Below are positions 1-8,030 of a DNA stretch of 64,000 nucleotides, one piece after another. The translations under genes and the position numbers were made by a program. Numbering within the stretch: position 1 is the first letter of the stretch; each line of letters opens with the position of its first letter. The notes beneath the pieces are model-generated. The model had not been told where the DNA came from. It did no database searches and saw only the letters and a list, made by a program, of their open reading frames with translations. The stretch is from Lachnospiraceae bacterium (GTDB lineage Bacteria; Bacillota; Clostridia; Lachnospirales; Lachnospiraceae): assembly GCA_017511045.1 (NCBI GenBank), contig JAFWLM010000015.1, positions 1 to 64,000 on the forward strand, written 5' to 3'.

Positions 1-57
1 GCAGAAGGCAGAATAAAAGGGGGATGCCGCTGAGACAGGCGGCAGTTTGGTACTACT

Positions 58-855
58 ATGGGGAAATACAGACACTTCTTTTCTTTTTTTGCTGCAGTGA
101 TCGCTGTCAGCCTGCTCGTGGCCGGCTGCGGCATCCATATCGGAAGACACGGAAACAATATCGAGCCTGTTACCGATGCTACAGTTGATATAATAGAAGA
201 AACTTCTCCGTCCGAACAGGAGACTGATCCTGAAGGGACTCCTCTCATTCTCAGTGGTGATATGCAGTACGAAGCCAATATCTTCCTCAGCAACTTTGCT
301 GAGCAGTATGGCTTTACTTCTTATGAAGTTGCAGCACACGATGTCGAGTTTTTAATGAACTTTGCCCATCGTTATGCAAAGATCAATGCCTCAAACAATT
401 TATCCTACGATCAGCTATATGAAGTCATGACTCTGGATTACGCAAATACGGTCCTGGACCGTTTCTTCGGAGATTTTGTTTCTGCTTCGGAAATGCAGTC
501 CTTCCCTGCCCCTTCCTACTCCTATGAAGGTTCCTACCACGGACCTTATTACAGCAGCGGCCTCGTTTATTATGATGCGGCTGACGGGGCAACAACAACG
601 GATCTGGTCGTGGTCGACTCTGCCCATGAATTCCCGGACGGAACGATCGATATGCTGTTCACCAAGTATTCCCTGCTGGACTTTTATGACAGCATCGGCG
701 GTCTGGCAGTTACGGATACTTATTATTCCATGACGCCTGCGCAGGCTGCTTCAGACTCAAATCTCGAAAAGATCGGGACCGGCTGGGCGACCGTTATTCC
801 GAAAACATACAACGGACGCAATACTTATCAGCTGATCCGATATCAGGAATATTAA
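58..855 (+). CDS. Secreted lipoprotein of unknown function
   Basis: A 265-residue protein with a basic start, a hydrophobic stretch and the lipobox LVAGC around residues 20-24, so it should be lipid-anchored on the outer face of the membrane. After the cysteine comes GIHIGRHG, then an acidic Ser/Thr/Glu-rich linker (about residues 35-60), typical of a spacer through the wall, and a globular part from about residue 65 to the end rich in Tyr, Asp and Ser. I do not recognise the globular domain. The start has no strong ribosome site, but no other start keeps the signal peptide. The GIHIG motif right after the lipobox recurs in the lipoprotein at 43622. It is followed 61 bases later by a sugar transporter on the same strand. 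Confidence 0.75.
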   Translation: MGKYRHFFSFFAAVIAVSLLVAGCGIHIGRHGNNIEPVTDATVDIIEETSPSEQETDPEGTPLILSGDMQYEANIFLSNFAEQYGFTSYEVAAHDVEFLMNFAHRYAKINASNNLSYDQLYEVMTLDYANTVLDRFFGDFVSASEMQSFPAPSYSYEGSYHGPYYSSGLVYYDAADGATTTDLVVVDSAHEFPDGTIDMLFTKYSLLDFYDSIGGLAVTDTYYSMTPAQAASDSNLEKIGTGWATVIPKTYNGRNTYQLIRYQEY

Positions 856-916
856 TAGTCTATTTCTCTCAGAGAACTGAATAATAATACTTACTATTTA
901 TCAGAAAGGAACTGAC

Positions 917-2329
917 ATGAACACAAGACGCTTGACAAAAAAAGAAATGAGGATCTTTGCCGTCGGACAGCTCGGATGGTCGATCCTCGGAGGTATCATC
1001 AACACCTGGCTGGTAACCTTTTATCTGCCAACGGCCAACTCCGTGGAAGTCGGTGCAAAATTCTATATCCCGACAGGTCTGGTCATATTCGGAGTACTGA
1101 CAGTATTGGGTCTTATCACCTTTATCTGCCGAATCTTTGACGCGGTAACGGACCCATGGATCGCTTCTCTTTCCGACCGCAGCAAGAACCCGAAAGGAAG
1201 ACGTATTCCGTTTATGCGCAGAGCCGCAATTCCGTTTGCAGTGATCACTGTTCTGGTATTCTGCGCGCCGATACAAACGATCAGCACCATTAATATTGTC
1301 TGGATCTTAGTATTTTTGATTTTATTCTATCTGTTTATGACAATGTACTGCACTCCTTACAATGCGCTGATCTCCGAATTCGGAAAGACTCAGGATGACC
1401 GTATGTATATTTCGACTGCGATCTCCCTGACCTTCTTCTTTGGTACACTGATCGCTTACCTGCCGTTCGTTCTTGCAGGACCTCTGCAGTCGCTTGTCGG
1501 ATACGGCTGGAGCTACAGGATCTGGTTCATCGTGCTTGCCATCATCGCTCTGATCTGCATGCTGATCCCGACCTTTAAGCTGAACGAAAAAGACTTTGTC
1601 GATGCAAAACCAAGTGAATCCAATGCCTTTAAGAGCCTTGGGGCCACATTTAAGAATAAAGATTTCCTGAAATTTGCAGCTTCTGATATTGCATACTGGA
1701 TCGGTCTTACCCTGTTCCAGACCGGTCTTCCGTTCTTCGTAAAAGTTTCCATGCAGCTGGATGAGTTCTACACCACGGTATTCCTTGGCGCAATGACGAT
1801 CCTTTCCGCATGCTTCTATCCGTTTGTATCTAAGATGGTAAAAAAACAAGGCAAGAAAAAACTGGTCATCATCGGCTTCTTAGGTCTTGCCCTTGCTTAT
1901 CTGATCACCGCACTGATCGGCATTCTCCCGCTTCCGGGCATTGTCTTCGGTGTACTGATCGTCGTGATCGCAGCTTTCCCGATGGCACTTCTCGGCATTA
2001 TCCCGCAGTCCATCGTTGCTGACGTAGCAGAAGAAGACTCCATCGTTACCGGAGAAAAAAGAGAAGGTATGTTCTTTGCTGCCAGAACGTTTGCAATGAA
2101 ACTCGGGCAGTCCATCGCAATGCTGGCATTCACCTCCCTCGCAGTTCTCGGAACAATGCAGGATCTCAAGAGCAATGACCTGACCGCTTCTCCGATCGGC
2201 CTTAGGATCGTTGCGATCGTTGCGATCGTATTCTGTGTATTGGGTGCTGTCATCTTAAGCTTCTACAACGAAAAGAAAGTTATGAAGACAATTGCCGATG
2301 AACACAAAGCAGAAGGTCTGGATGAGTAA
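917..2329 (+). CDS. GPH-family (glycoside/pentoside/hexuronide:cation) sugar symporter
   Basis: A 470-residue multi-pass membrane protein with about twelve hydrophobic segments. The N-terminal part has the cytoplasmic loop SDRSKNPKGRRIPFMRR (about residues 92-108), which matches the D-x(4)-NxxGRxRP-type loop of MelB/GusB-like symporters. The family carries galactosides, pentosides or glucuronides with Na+ or H+. The start is set by AAGGA six bases upstream. The alpha-galactosidase gene begins 39 bases downstream on the same strand, so a melibiose- or raffinose-type substrate is likely; that specificity is inferred from context only. Confidence 0.85.
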   Translation: MNTRRLTKKEMRIFAVGQLGWSILGGIINTWLVTFYLPTANSVEVGAKFYIPTGLVIFGVLTVLGLITFICRIFDAVTDPWIASLSDRSKNPKGRRIPFMRRAAIPFAVITVLVFCAPIQTISTINIVWILVFLILFYLFMTMYCTPYNALISEFGKTQDDRMYISTAISLTFFFGTLIAYLPFVLAGPLQSLVGYGWSYRIWFIVLAIIALICMLIPTFKLNEKDFVDAKPSESNAFKSLGATFKNKDFLKFAASDIAYWIGLTLFQTGLPFFVKVSMQLDEFYTTVFLGAMTILSACFYPFVSKMVKKQGKKKLVIIGFLGLALAYLITALIGILPLPGIVFGVLIVVIAAFPMALLGIIPQSIVADVAEEDSIVTGEKREGMFFAARTFAMKLGQSIAMLAFTSLAVLGTMQDLKSNDLTASPIGLRIVAIVAIVFCVLGAVILSFYNEKKVMKTIADEHKAEGLDE

Positions 2330-2368
2330 TTAACGAAAACACAATAGGCAATACAAAGAAAACGAACT

Positions 2369-4003
2369 ATGATGAACATCAATATTAATGATATCGCTGT
2401 CAGGTATACCATTGACGGCATTGAAAAAAGAGCACACGGGCCGGGGAATGAAGATCTCCGGCTTGAGCTTTGCCAAAACGGGAACCGGACAACGATCACG
2501 ATCAAAGCGGAAAAACCGATCCAAATGATCACCTCCTCATTTGAGGTGCCTTACGAATACGCCCCGGATGATCATGTGTATGTAAATGGATACCAGTCCT
2601 GGACGGACACCCGGGAATTTGCTCTTTCGGAATATCTTCATGATGTGAAGAAAGTCCCCCGTTTCATCCGTAATATTTTTCATTTTGATAATTACGGTGA
2701 TGCCTGGTTTATGGACTACCAAAAAGATAATTTCCACAGCTTCACCTATGCGTACCTGAAAAAGAAAGACGGAAGTGCGCATCTGGTCGGATCGCTGAAT
2801 GAAAGCAATGCTTATCTGATCGTCCACTATAAAAAAGACGGGAATGTTCTTTCTCTTCGAAGCGATTGCCAGTATAAACTGGTGGAAGACGAATTCTGCC
2901 TTTATGATTTTGTTGAATATCAAGGAAGTGTTTATGAGGTTCTGGAAAACTATTTTGCAAATTACGGAACCTGCTCAGCACCTCCTGTCAGAGGATATAC
3001 GTCCTGGTATCTGCATTATCAGAAGATCGACGAGTCAAAGATCTTCACTGCCCTTAACGGGATCGACAGTGAACATTTTGATCTGTTCCAGATCGATGAC
3101 GGATATGAGACTTTTGTCGGAGACTGGATGGATATTGATTCCGCAAAATTCCCGAATGGTTTAAAGCCGATCGTCGAAAAGATTCACGCAAAGGGATTGA
3201 AAGCCGGGATCTGGCTGGCACCGTTTGTATGCGAAACAAAAAGCCGGCTTTACAAAGATCATCCGGACTGGCTGTATCGTGAAAACGGAAATGTCGTCTT
3301 TGCCGGAAGCAACTGGAGCGGTGACGTGGCATTAGATCTTCGTCTTCCGGAAGTACAGGACTATATTAGAAAATGTCTGCTCTATTACATGGATATGGGC
3401 TTTGACTTTTTCAAGCTCGACTTTCTCTATGCAGCTGCTCTGATCCATGAAGGACGCGGCATGACACGTGCAGAGATCATGCGCAGATCTATGGAAGGAC
3501 TGCGTGAGATCCTTGGAGATAAGCTGATCCTGGGCTGCGGAGTCCCGCTCTCTTCCGCATTTAATCTGGTGGATTACTGCCGCATCGGTCCGGATGTTTC
3601 TTTAATCTTTGATGATGCGTTCTACATGCGCAAGATGCACAGAGAGAGGATCTCAACAAAGAATACGCTGCAGAATACGATCTTCCGCGCACATATGGAT
3701 GGCAGTGTATTCCGCTGTGACCCGGATGTTTTCCTGCTCCGGGACAACGATATAAAACTGACGAAAGAACAGCGAAAAGCTTTATGCACGCTGAATCATC
3801 TTTGCGGCTCCGTTTATATGACAAGTGACAACGTGGCGCAGTATGACGAAGAAAAACTGTCTGTTCTTCATGAAGCACAGAAACTATCTGCTGCTCAGAT
3901 CACAAACATCACCCGGGAAGGAGAGCTGATCACCATCGATTACCTGCTTGATGACGTTCCCGGAAACCTGGTCTATAACAGCGAAAAAGGAATTCTTCTT
4001 TAG
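2369..4003 (+). CDS. Alpha-galactosidase, GH36 type
   Basis: A 544-residue cytoplasmic glycoside hydrolase of the GH36 (melibiase) clan: an N-terminal beta-rich domain and a central TIM barrel with ILGCG and FFKLDFLY motifs. The nucleophile should be D351 in KLDF and the acid/base D409 in RIGPDV, both in the normal GH36 setting. Other landmarks are the DDGYE motif near residue 243 and GIWLAPF near residue 281. At 544 residues it is shorter than the roughly 700-residue GH36 enzymes, so it belongs to a compact subgroup. No signal peptide is present, so it acts on substrate imported by the symporter just upstream. Two ATG codons lie in tandem at the start and the ribosome site is weak. A strong terminator follows. 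Confidence 0.9.
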   Translation: MMNININDIAVRYTIDGIEKRAHGPGNEDLRLELCQNGNRTTITIKAEKPIQMITSSFEVPYEYAPDDHVYVNGYQSWTDTREFALSEYLHDVKKVPRFIRNIFHFDNYGDAWFMDYQKDNFHSFTYAYLKKKDGSAHLVGSLNESNAYLIVHYKKDGNVLSLRSDCQYKLVEDEFCLYDFVEYQGSVYEVLENYFANYGTCSAPPVRGYTSWYLHYQKIDESKIFTALNGIDSEHFDLFQIDDGYETFVGDWMDIDSAKFPNGLKPIVEKIHAKGLKAGIWLAPFVCETKSRLYKDHPDWLYRENGNVVFAGSNWSGDVALDLRLPEVQDYIRKCLLYYMDMGFDFFKLDFLYAAALIHEGRGMTRAEIMRRSMEGLREILGDKLILGCGVPLSSAFNLVDYCRIGPDVSLIFDDAFYMRKMHRERISTKNTLQNTIFRAHMDGSVFRCDPDVFLLRDNDIKLTKEQRKALCTLNHLCGSVYMTSDNVAQYDEEKLSVLHEAQKLSAAQITNITREGELITIDYLLDDVPGNLVYNSEKGILL

Positions 4004-4010
4004 ATCATCA

Positions 4011-4046
4011 AAAAGCGGCTGCCTGACCCCAGGCAGCCGCTTTTTT
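4011..4046 (+). terminator. Intrinsic terminator after the alpha-galactosidase
   Basis: Perfect 15-bp stem (4011-4025 with 4030-4044), loop ACCC, ending in a run of six T on the plus strand. The left arm starts with AAAA, so it may also serve the convergent minus-strand thioesterase gene. Confidence 0.9.
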
Positions 4047-4082
4047 GTATTCCCGCTAATTATAAAAGCTTCTTTAAAACTC

Positions 4083-4502
4083 TTACTCTGTCTCCTTATT
4101 CTGAACCATTCTCTCATATGCTTCCGGCATATGTTTTTTCAGGCTCAGCGGTAGTCGTTTAACTTCATCGATAAAGCAATGGCTCGTGTATCCGCTCGCT
4201 GTCAATTCATCATCTGAGGCCCTGTGGATCTCATACTGAAATTTCATTCTGGCGCCATTGAATTCCGTCATACGTACTTCGACATAGAATTCGTCCCCGT
4301 ATTTCAGTGTCTGATGATAACGCACATAAGCATCGACCTGCGGGATCAGGATCCCGGCTTCTTCGATCTGCGGATAAGGCACTCCGATCCGTTCCATAAA
4401 GAACAATCTGGCTTCTTCAAAGATCCTCAGATAATTCGCATTATGGACGATCGCCATCTTATCTGTTTCGTAATAAAAAACCTGTCTGTAATACTTTTCC
4501 AT
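4083..4502 (-). CDS. Acyl-CoA thioesterase, 4HBT hotdog-fold (YbgC-like)
   Basis: A 139-residue single hotdog domain. The N-terminal YYETDKMAIVHNANYLRIFEEAR stretch (about residues 11-33) fits the 4-hydroxybenzoyl-CoA thioesterase signature, with the Asp at about residue 14 as the expected catalytic acid (canonical DxxG/DxxxHV). The family hydrolyses acyl-CoA thioesters in the cytoplasm. The gene lies 78 bases downstream of the HTH-acyl-CoA synthetase on the same strand, with no terminator seen between, so the pair would make and break acyl-CoA. The natural acyl group is not visible from the sequence. Confidence 0.85.
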   Translation of the reverse strand: MEKYYRQVFYYETDKMAIVHNANYLRIFEEARLFFMERIGVPYPQIEEAGILIPQVDAYVRYHQTLKYGDEFYVEVRMTEFNGARMKFQYEIHRASDDELTASGYTSHCFIDEVKRLPLSLKKHMPEAYERMVQNKETE

Positions 4503-4580
4503 TCTCTTTTCCTGTCAGATACGGCCTCAGCCTTTATTATTCTCCCGCATTATACCACGAAAGCACACTTTAAAGAGATA

Positions 4581-6422
4581 CTATTTCATAGCCAGCTTCA
4601 GCAAGCCATTCTCCATATCTGTGAGCGCCATCTCTTTTACAAGATAGTGCTGAAGTTTTCCGGTAGCTGTCATTGGGAGTTCTTTTACAAAGCGGTAGTA
4701 TCTCGGGCGCTTATAACCGGAAAGCATATCCGATTCGTTGCAGTGATCCACCAGCTCTCCTACCGTAAGAGAATCATCTTCAGGCACGACATATGCAACT
4801 ACGGCTTCTCCACGCACCGCATCCGGAACACCTGTCACAGCTGAGGCTGCAACCTTCGGATGAATGTTGATTGCTTCTTCAATGATCGGCGGGTAAATAT
4901 TCTCGCCTCCGGAGATGATCATATCATCTTTTCTTCCGGAGATCGTGATGAACTGATTCTTATCCCAGGTTGCCAGATCACCTGTGTACATCCAGCCTTT
5001 ATAGAATTTGTTCGCATCCTCTTCCGGATTATTGTAATAGCAGTAGGAAGCTTTCGGCGAGCGGATGATAACTTCACCGGTCTCGCTTTCATCCATTGCC
5101 GCAAGATCGTCCGGATCGCTTTTCTTTCCTTCCACATATTTCACAACACGCACATCATCATCTGTACAGGATTTTCCGGCTGTCCCGGCCATTTCCGGAA
5201 GATCATATGGTCTTAAGAAAGTATTCCAGAAGGTTTCTGTAGTTCCGTATCCGTTAAAGAGATTCGGAGAAAGCACCTCATGAACTTTCAGACAGTCCGC
5301 ACGTTCAAACGGAGCTCCCATGGTGATGATCCCTTTCAGGCTGGAAAGATCTGCCTTATATTTTTCCTGATGGCGAACGAGCATTTTAATGATGGAAGGC
5401 ACACCGATCAGGAATGTGATCTTGTATTTTTCCACATACTTCAGTGCAAGCAGACTCTGGAAGTTGCGCATGATCACAACGCAGCCGCCGGCATACAGGG
5501 TCGGGCACGGACCTCCGGAATGGATGCCGCCGCGGTGGAACCATGGGGTGGTATTGATCGTGCTGTCAGTCGGATTCATCGGGAAGTGCATCATAACATC
5601 ATGAGCACTCATGACCTCGTTCGCATGGAACATCGGAACACCCTTCGGGTTTCCTGTCGTTCCGGAAGTATAAAGACGCATTGCCTCATCATACATATTC
5701 GGGACATAATCCGTAAGGGGCTCTTTCTCAGGATACCCTTTGATGAAATCGTAGAAACGAATATGTCCTTCAGGAAGTTCTCCTTCGCCTACCATTAAAA
5801 TGACATCCGGTTTCTGCTCTGCTCTTTCGATTGCTTTAACAGATGCTTCTTTGAATCCGCTGTCATATACATACACCTTTGGCTTGCTCGTATTTAAACA
5901 TACTGATGTCTCTTTTGGTGAAAAGTTGTAGTTTGCAGGGCTGTTGACTGCACCAAGTTTCTGCGGCGCAAGATAGCAATATAAATACTCCATTGAGTTC
6001 GGGAGCTGATATAGAACAACGTCCTTGTATCCAACTCCGTGATCATTCAGCGCATTTGCAAAACGATTGACATCTGCATTCAGTTCGGCATAAGTTTTTG
6101 ACACCTCAGCCGGCGGATCAATGACTGCTGTTCTGTTTGCGAAACGGCGGACATTCCTCATAAAGCCTTTAATATAAGTCAGGTCTTCTTCAAAGACTTC
6201 CTGAAACATGCTTTTTCTGACTTTCGGTGTATGTCCCATTAATTCATCAACAGAGACCTCCAGAACATCCGCCATTTTTGCGGCATAGGAAATTGTCGGC
6301 TCTGCCCCGGCATTACAGTATTTCTTGACCATGTTGTAGGTGATTCCTGTCTCATTTGCCAGGGTGTTCATTGATATATTCTTTTCATCTAATAGCTGTT
6401 TCAATCTGCTTCCGAAATCCAT
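4581..6422 (-). CDS. XRE-type HTH domain fused to an acyl-CoA synthetase
   Basis: A 613-residue fusion. Residues 3-62 form a complete Cro/C1-type helix-turn-helix (LKQLLDEKN, NTLANETGITYNMVKKYC, then SYAAKMADVLEVSVDELMG). Residues of about 80-600 are an ANL-superfamily AMP-forming ligase: P-loop motif YTSGTTGNPKG (251-261), GYGTTE (391-396), YTGDLATWD (479-487), GRKDDMI (497-503), GGENIYP (505-511) and the catalytic Lys of the C-terminal lobe K589 in PMTATGKLQ. All catalytic motifs are intact, so it should activate a carboxylic acid to acyl-AMP and then acyl-CoA. I chose the ATG at 6422 because AGGAGG ends four bases before it; an in-frame ATG 24 bases upstream lacks this site. The HTH suggests that the protein also binds DNA, perhaps the TATAATTCAGT repeats in its own upstream region. 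A thioesterase gene follows. Confidence 0.85.
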   Translation of the reverse strand: MDFGSRLKQLLDEKNISMNTLANETGITYNMVKKYCNAGAEPTISYAAKMADVLEVSVDELMGHTPKVRKSMFQEVFEEDLTYIKGFMRNVRRFANRTAVIDPPAEVSKTYAELNADVNRFANALNDHGVGYKDVVLYQLPNSMEYLYCYLAPQKLGAVNSPANYNFSPKETSVCLNTSKPKVYVYDSGFKEASVKAIERAEQKPDVILMVGEGELPEGHIRFYDFIKGYPEKEPLTDYVPNMYDEAMRLYTSGTTGNPKGVPMFHANEVMSAHDVMMHFPMNPTDSTINTTPWFHRGGIHSGGPCPTLYAGGCVVIMRNFQSLLALKYVEKYKITFLIGVPSIIKMLVRHQEKYKADLSSLKGIITMGAPFERADCLKVHEVLSPNLFNGYGTTETFWNTFLRPYDLPEMAGTAGKSCTDDDVRVVKYVEGKKSDPDDLAAMDESETGEVIIRSPKASYCYYNNPEEDANKFYKGWMYTGDLATWDKNQFITISGRKDDMIISGGENIYPPIIEEAINIHPKVAASAVTGVPDAVRGEAVVAYVVPEDDSLTVGELVDHCNESDMLSGYKRPRYYRFVKELPMTATGKLQHYLVKEMALTDMENGLLKLAMK

Positions 6423-6470
6423 AGTTCCTCCTAATAACTTTTTCATCAGAAATCATCGGGTTTCGATCAC

Positions 6471-6608
6471 TATAATTCAGTTATATTAAGCTTTGGATTT
6501 GTTATTACGTTCAGAATGAACAATAGTGAATCTGATATCAGCATACAGAAAAGAATCCGATTCGTAAATACAATCATAATTCAGTATTTTACTGAACTAT
6601 AATTCAGT
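6471..6608 (-). promoter_or_regulatory. Operator-like TATAATTCAGT repeats upstream of the HTH-acyl-CoA synthetase
   Basis: The 310-base gap between 6423 and 6732 holds three direct copies of [TC]ATAATTCAGT, at 6471-6481, 6575-6585 and 6598-6608, plus an inverted copy ACTGAACTATA at 6591-6601. The last three overlap to form an inverted repeat with 10-base arms (6576-6585 and 6591-6600, one mismatch) and 5-base spacing. The spacing and symmetry suit a dimeric XRE repressor. On the minus strand the copies lie 50-190 bases upstream of the start codon. Binding by the neighbouring HTH protein is inferred. Confidence 0.55.
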
Positions 6609-6638
6609 CTCATTGTTTTCAAACTCCCTTAGAATATG

Positions 6639-6671
6639 AAAACCGGTATAGCACTATGCTATACCGGTTTT
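6639..6671 (-). terminator. Intrinsic terminator after the M23 peptidase gene
   Basis: Perfect 15-bp stem (6639-6653 with 6657-6671) and 3-base loop, followed on the minus strand by TTTTC. It lies about 60 bases beyond the M23 stop codon and separates that operon from the HTH-acyl-CoA synthetase promoter region. Confidence 0.8.
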
Positions 6672-6732
6672 ATTCTACTCTTCTATGAATGGTTAAACTT
6701 CTAAATCCGGAAGATTGCCAAGGTCTTTATTA

Positions 6733-7956
6733 TTAGTACAGTCCCAGATACGGGCCCGGATCAACTCTGCAGGTATAATCAAACCCATGATCAGAAACAA
6801 CCGTTCCGATATGCAGATGGTAGCCGGTCGAGGAGCCTGTCGTTCCGACATAACCGATGACTTCACCCTGGGAAACATGCTGTCCGACACTGACAATACG
6901 GTAGTTCTGGTGCATGTACTCGGTATACAGGCCTCCGCCATGGTAAACAACGGTATAGTTGCCGCAGCCTCCGTTCCATCCGTCAGCTGAAATAACAACG
7001 GTTCCGTCTAAAACAGACATGATTGGGGTGTTGCAAGGAGCACCGATATCGATTCCGCTGTGATAGCTTGAATAGCCTCCTCCGAACGGATCGGATCTCC
7101 ATCCAAACCAGGAGGTAATATAATTGGAGTAGAATGGTGACGGAAGCGGCCATAAGAACTGTCCGCTTGTCCAGATCATGCTTCCTGCATCTCCGGTGAT
7201 GCCGCCCTGCTCCATGATCTGTCTGTTGTATTCTTCGACCAGAGCATTGACCGTTTCTCTCTGATCAGCAAGCATTGCTTCGATTGCTGCATTCTGCTCT
7301 TCTTCGTTAGCCTCTTCCTGCTGTGCAACGCCAAGCGCTTCTGCCTTGATCGCCAGCATATCATCAAGTACGACCTTCTGCTCATTCTGAGCTTCGATCA
7401 GTACCTCAACCTCTTCTTTCTCCGCTTCGACCTCATCCTGATCTTCTTTGATCGCATCCTGAAGCTTCTGAAGTTTTTCCATCTGCTCCCTGTCATAGTC
7501 AGACAGATCGATCAGATACGAAATCTTATTCAAAGCATCGGCAAAGGTGTCGGAAGTTAAGAAAGCTTCGACATAGGAGTTTCCGAGATTCTCATACAGG
7601 AACTGGATTCTTTTGCTCATCAGGCCGTATTCATATTCGATTGCGACCTGCTTCTCATCGATCTGCTTCTGGAGTTCTTCGATCTTCTTTTCCAGCTCGC
7701 CTTTCTGCGTTTCGTAATCATTGATCACGGCCTCGACCGCAGAGATCTGTGCATCGATCTCATCCACTGCCTGCTGTGCCTTCGCAACTTTGTCCCTGAG
7801 GTCAGCTAAGCGGCTCTCGCTGTCTGCAAGCTGCTGTTCAAGTTCTCTCTGCTTCTGCTTTGCCTCGTAAATATCATCCGCAAAGGTTGGAACCACAATA
7901 ATAATTGCAAGCGCCAGGACCAGAACAATATTTACGATCTTTTTCAATTTACTCAT
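6733..7956 (-). CDS. Secreted coiled-coil murein hydrolase, M23 (LytM) family
   Basis: About 407 residues: signal peptide (KLKKIVNIVLVLALAIIIVVPTFA), a long Glu/Gln/Lys-rich coiled coil of about 200 residues, a linker, and a C-terminal LytM-type zinc peptidase. The metal-site motifs are present: HSGIDIG (His and Asp ligands) and YHLHIG (HxH). The build matches EnvC and PcsB, the murein hydrolases switched on by FtsEX through their coiled coils. It is the last gene of an operon that also encodes FtsE and FtsX, which strongly supports that role in daughter-cell separation. Two starts are possible: ATG 7956 gives the better signal peptide, ATG 7977 adds seven residues; neither has a well-placed ribosome site. 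Confidence 0.85.
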   Translation of the reverse strand: MSKLKKIVNIVLVLALAIIIVVPTFADDIYEAKQKQRELEQQLADSESRLADLRDKVAKAQQAVDEIDAQISAVEAVINDYETQKGELEKKIEELQKQIDEKQVAIEYEYGLMSKRIQFLYENLGNSYVEAFLTSDTFADALNKISYLIDLSDYDREQMEKLQKLQDAIKEDQDEVEAEKEEVEVLIEAQNEQKVVLDDMLAIKAEALGVAQQEEANEEEQNAAIEAMLADQRETVNALVEEYNRQIMEQGGITGDAGSMIWTSGQFLWPLPSPFYSNYITSWFGWRSDPFGGGYSSYHSGIDIGAPCNTPIMSVLDGTVVISADGWNGGCGNYTVVYHGGGLYTEYMHQNYRIVSVGQHVSQGEVIGYVGTTGSSTGYHLHIGTVVSDHGFDYTCRVDPGPYLGLY

Positions 7957-8030
7957 AAGATAGCTTTTTCCTTTCATATTCTCAGAATCAGCCGTTTGCT
8001 TTTAAGCAAAAAAACTTTTTGAGTATTTTG

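Noticed and set aside
4224..5798. Long plus-strand open frames opposite the thioesterase and HTH-synthetase genes (206 and 172 codons)
   Set aside because: They mirror the codon structure of strong minus-strand genes, have no ribosome sites and no recognisable domains.
6423..6446. A start 24 bases upstream for the HTH-synthetase (MKKLLGGT)
   Set aside because: The eight extra codons contain the AGGAGG site itself; the ATG at 6422 is correctly spaced from it.
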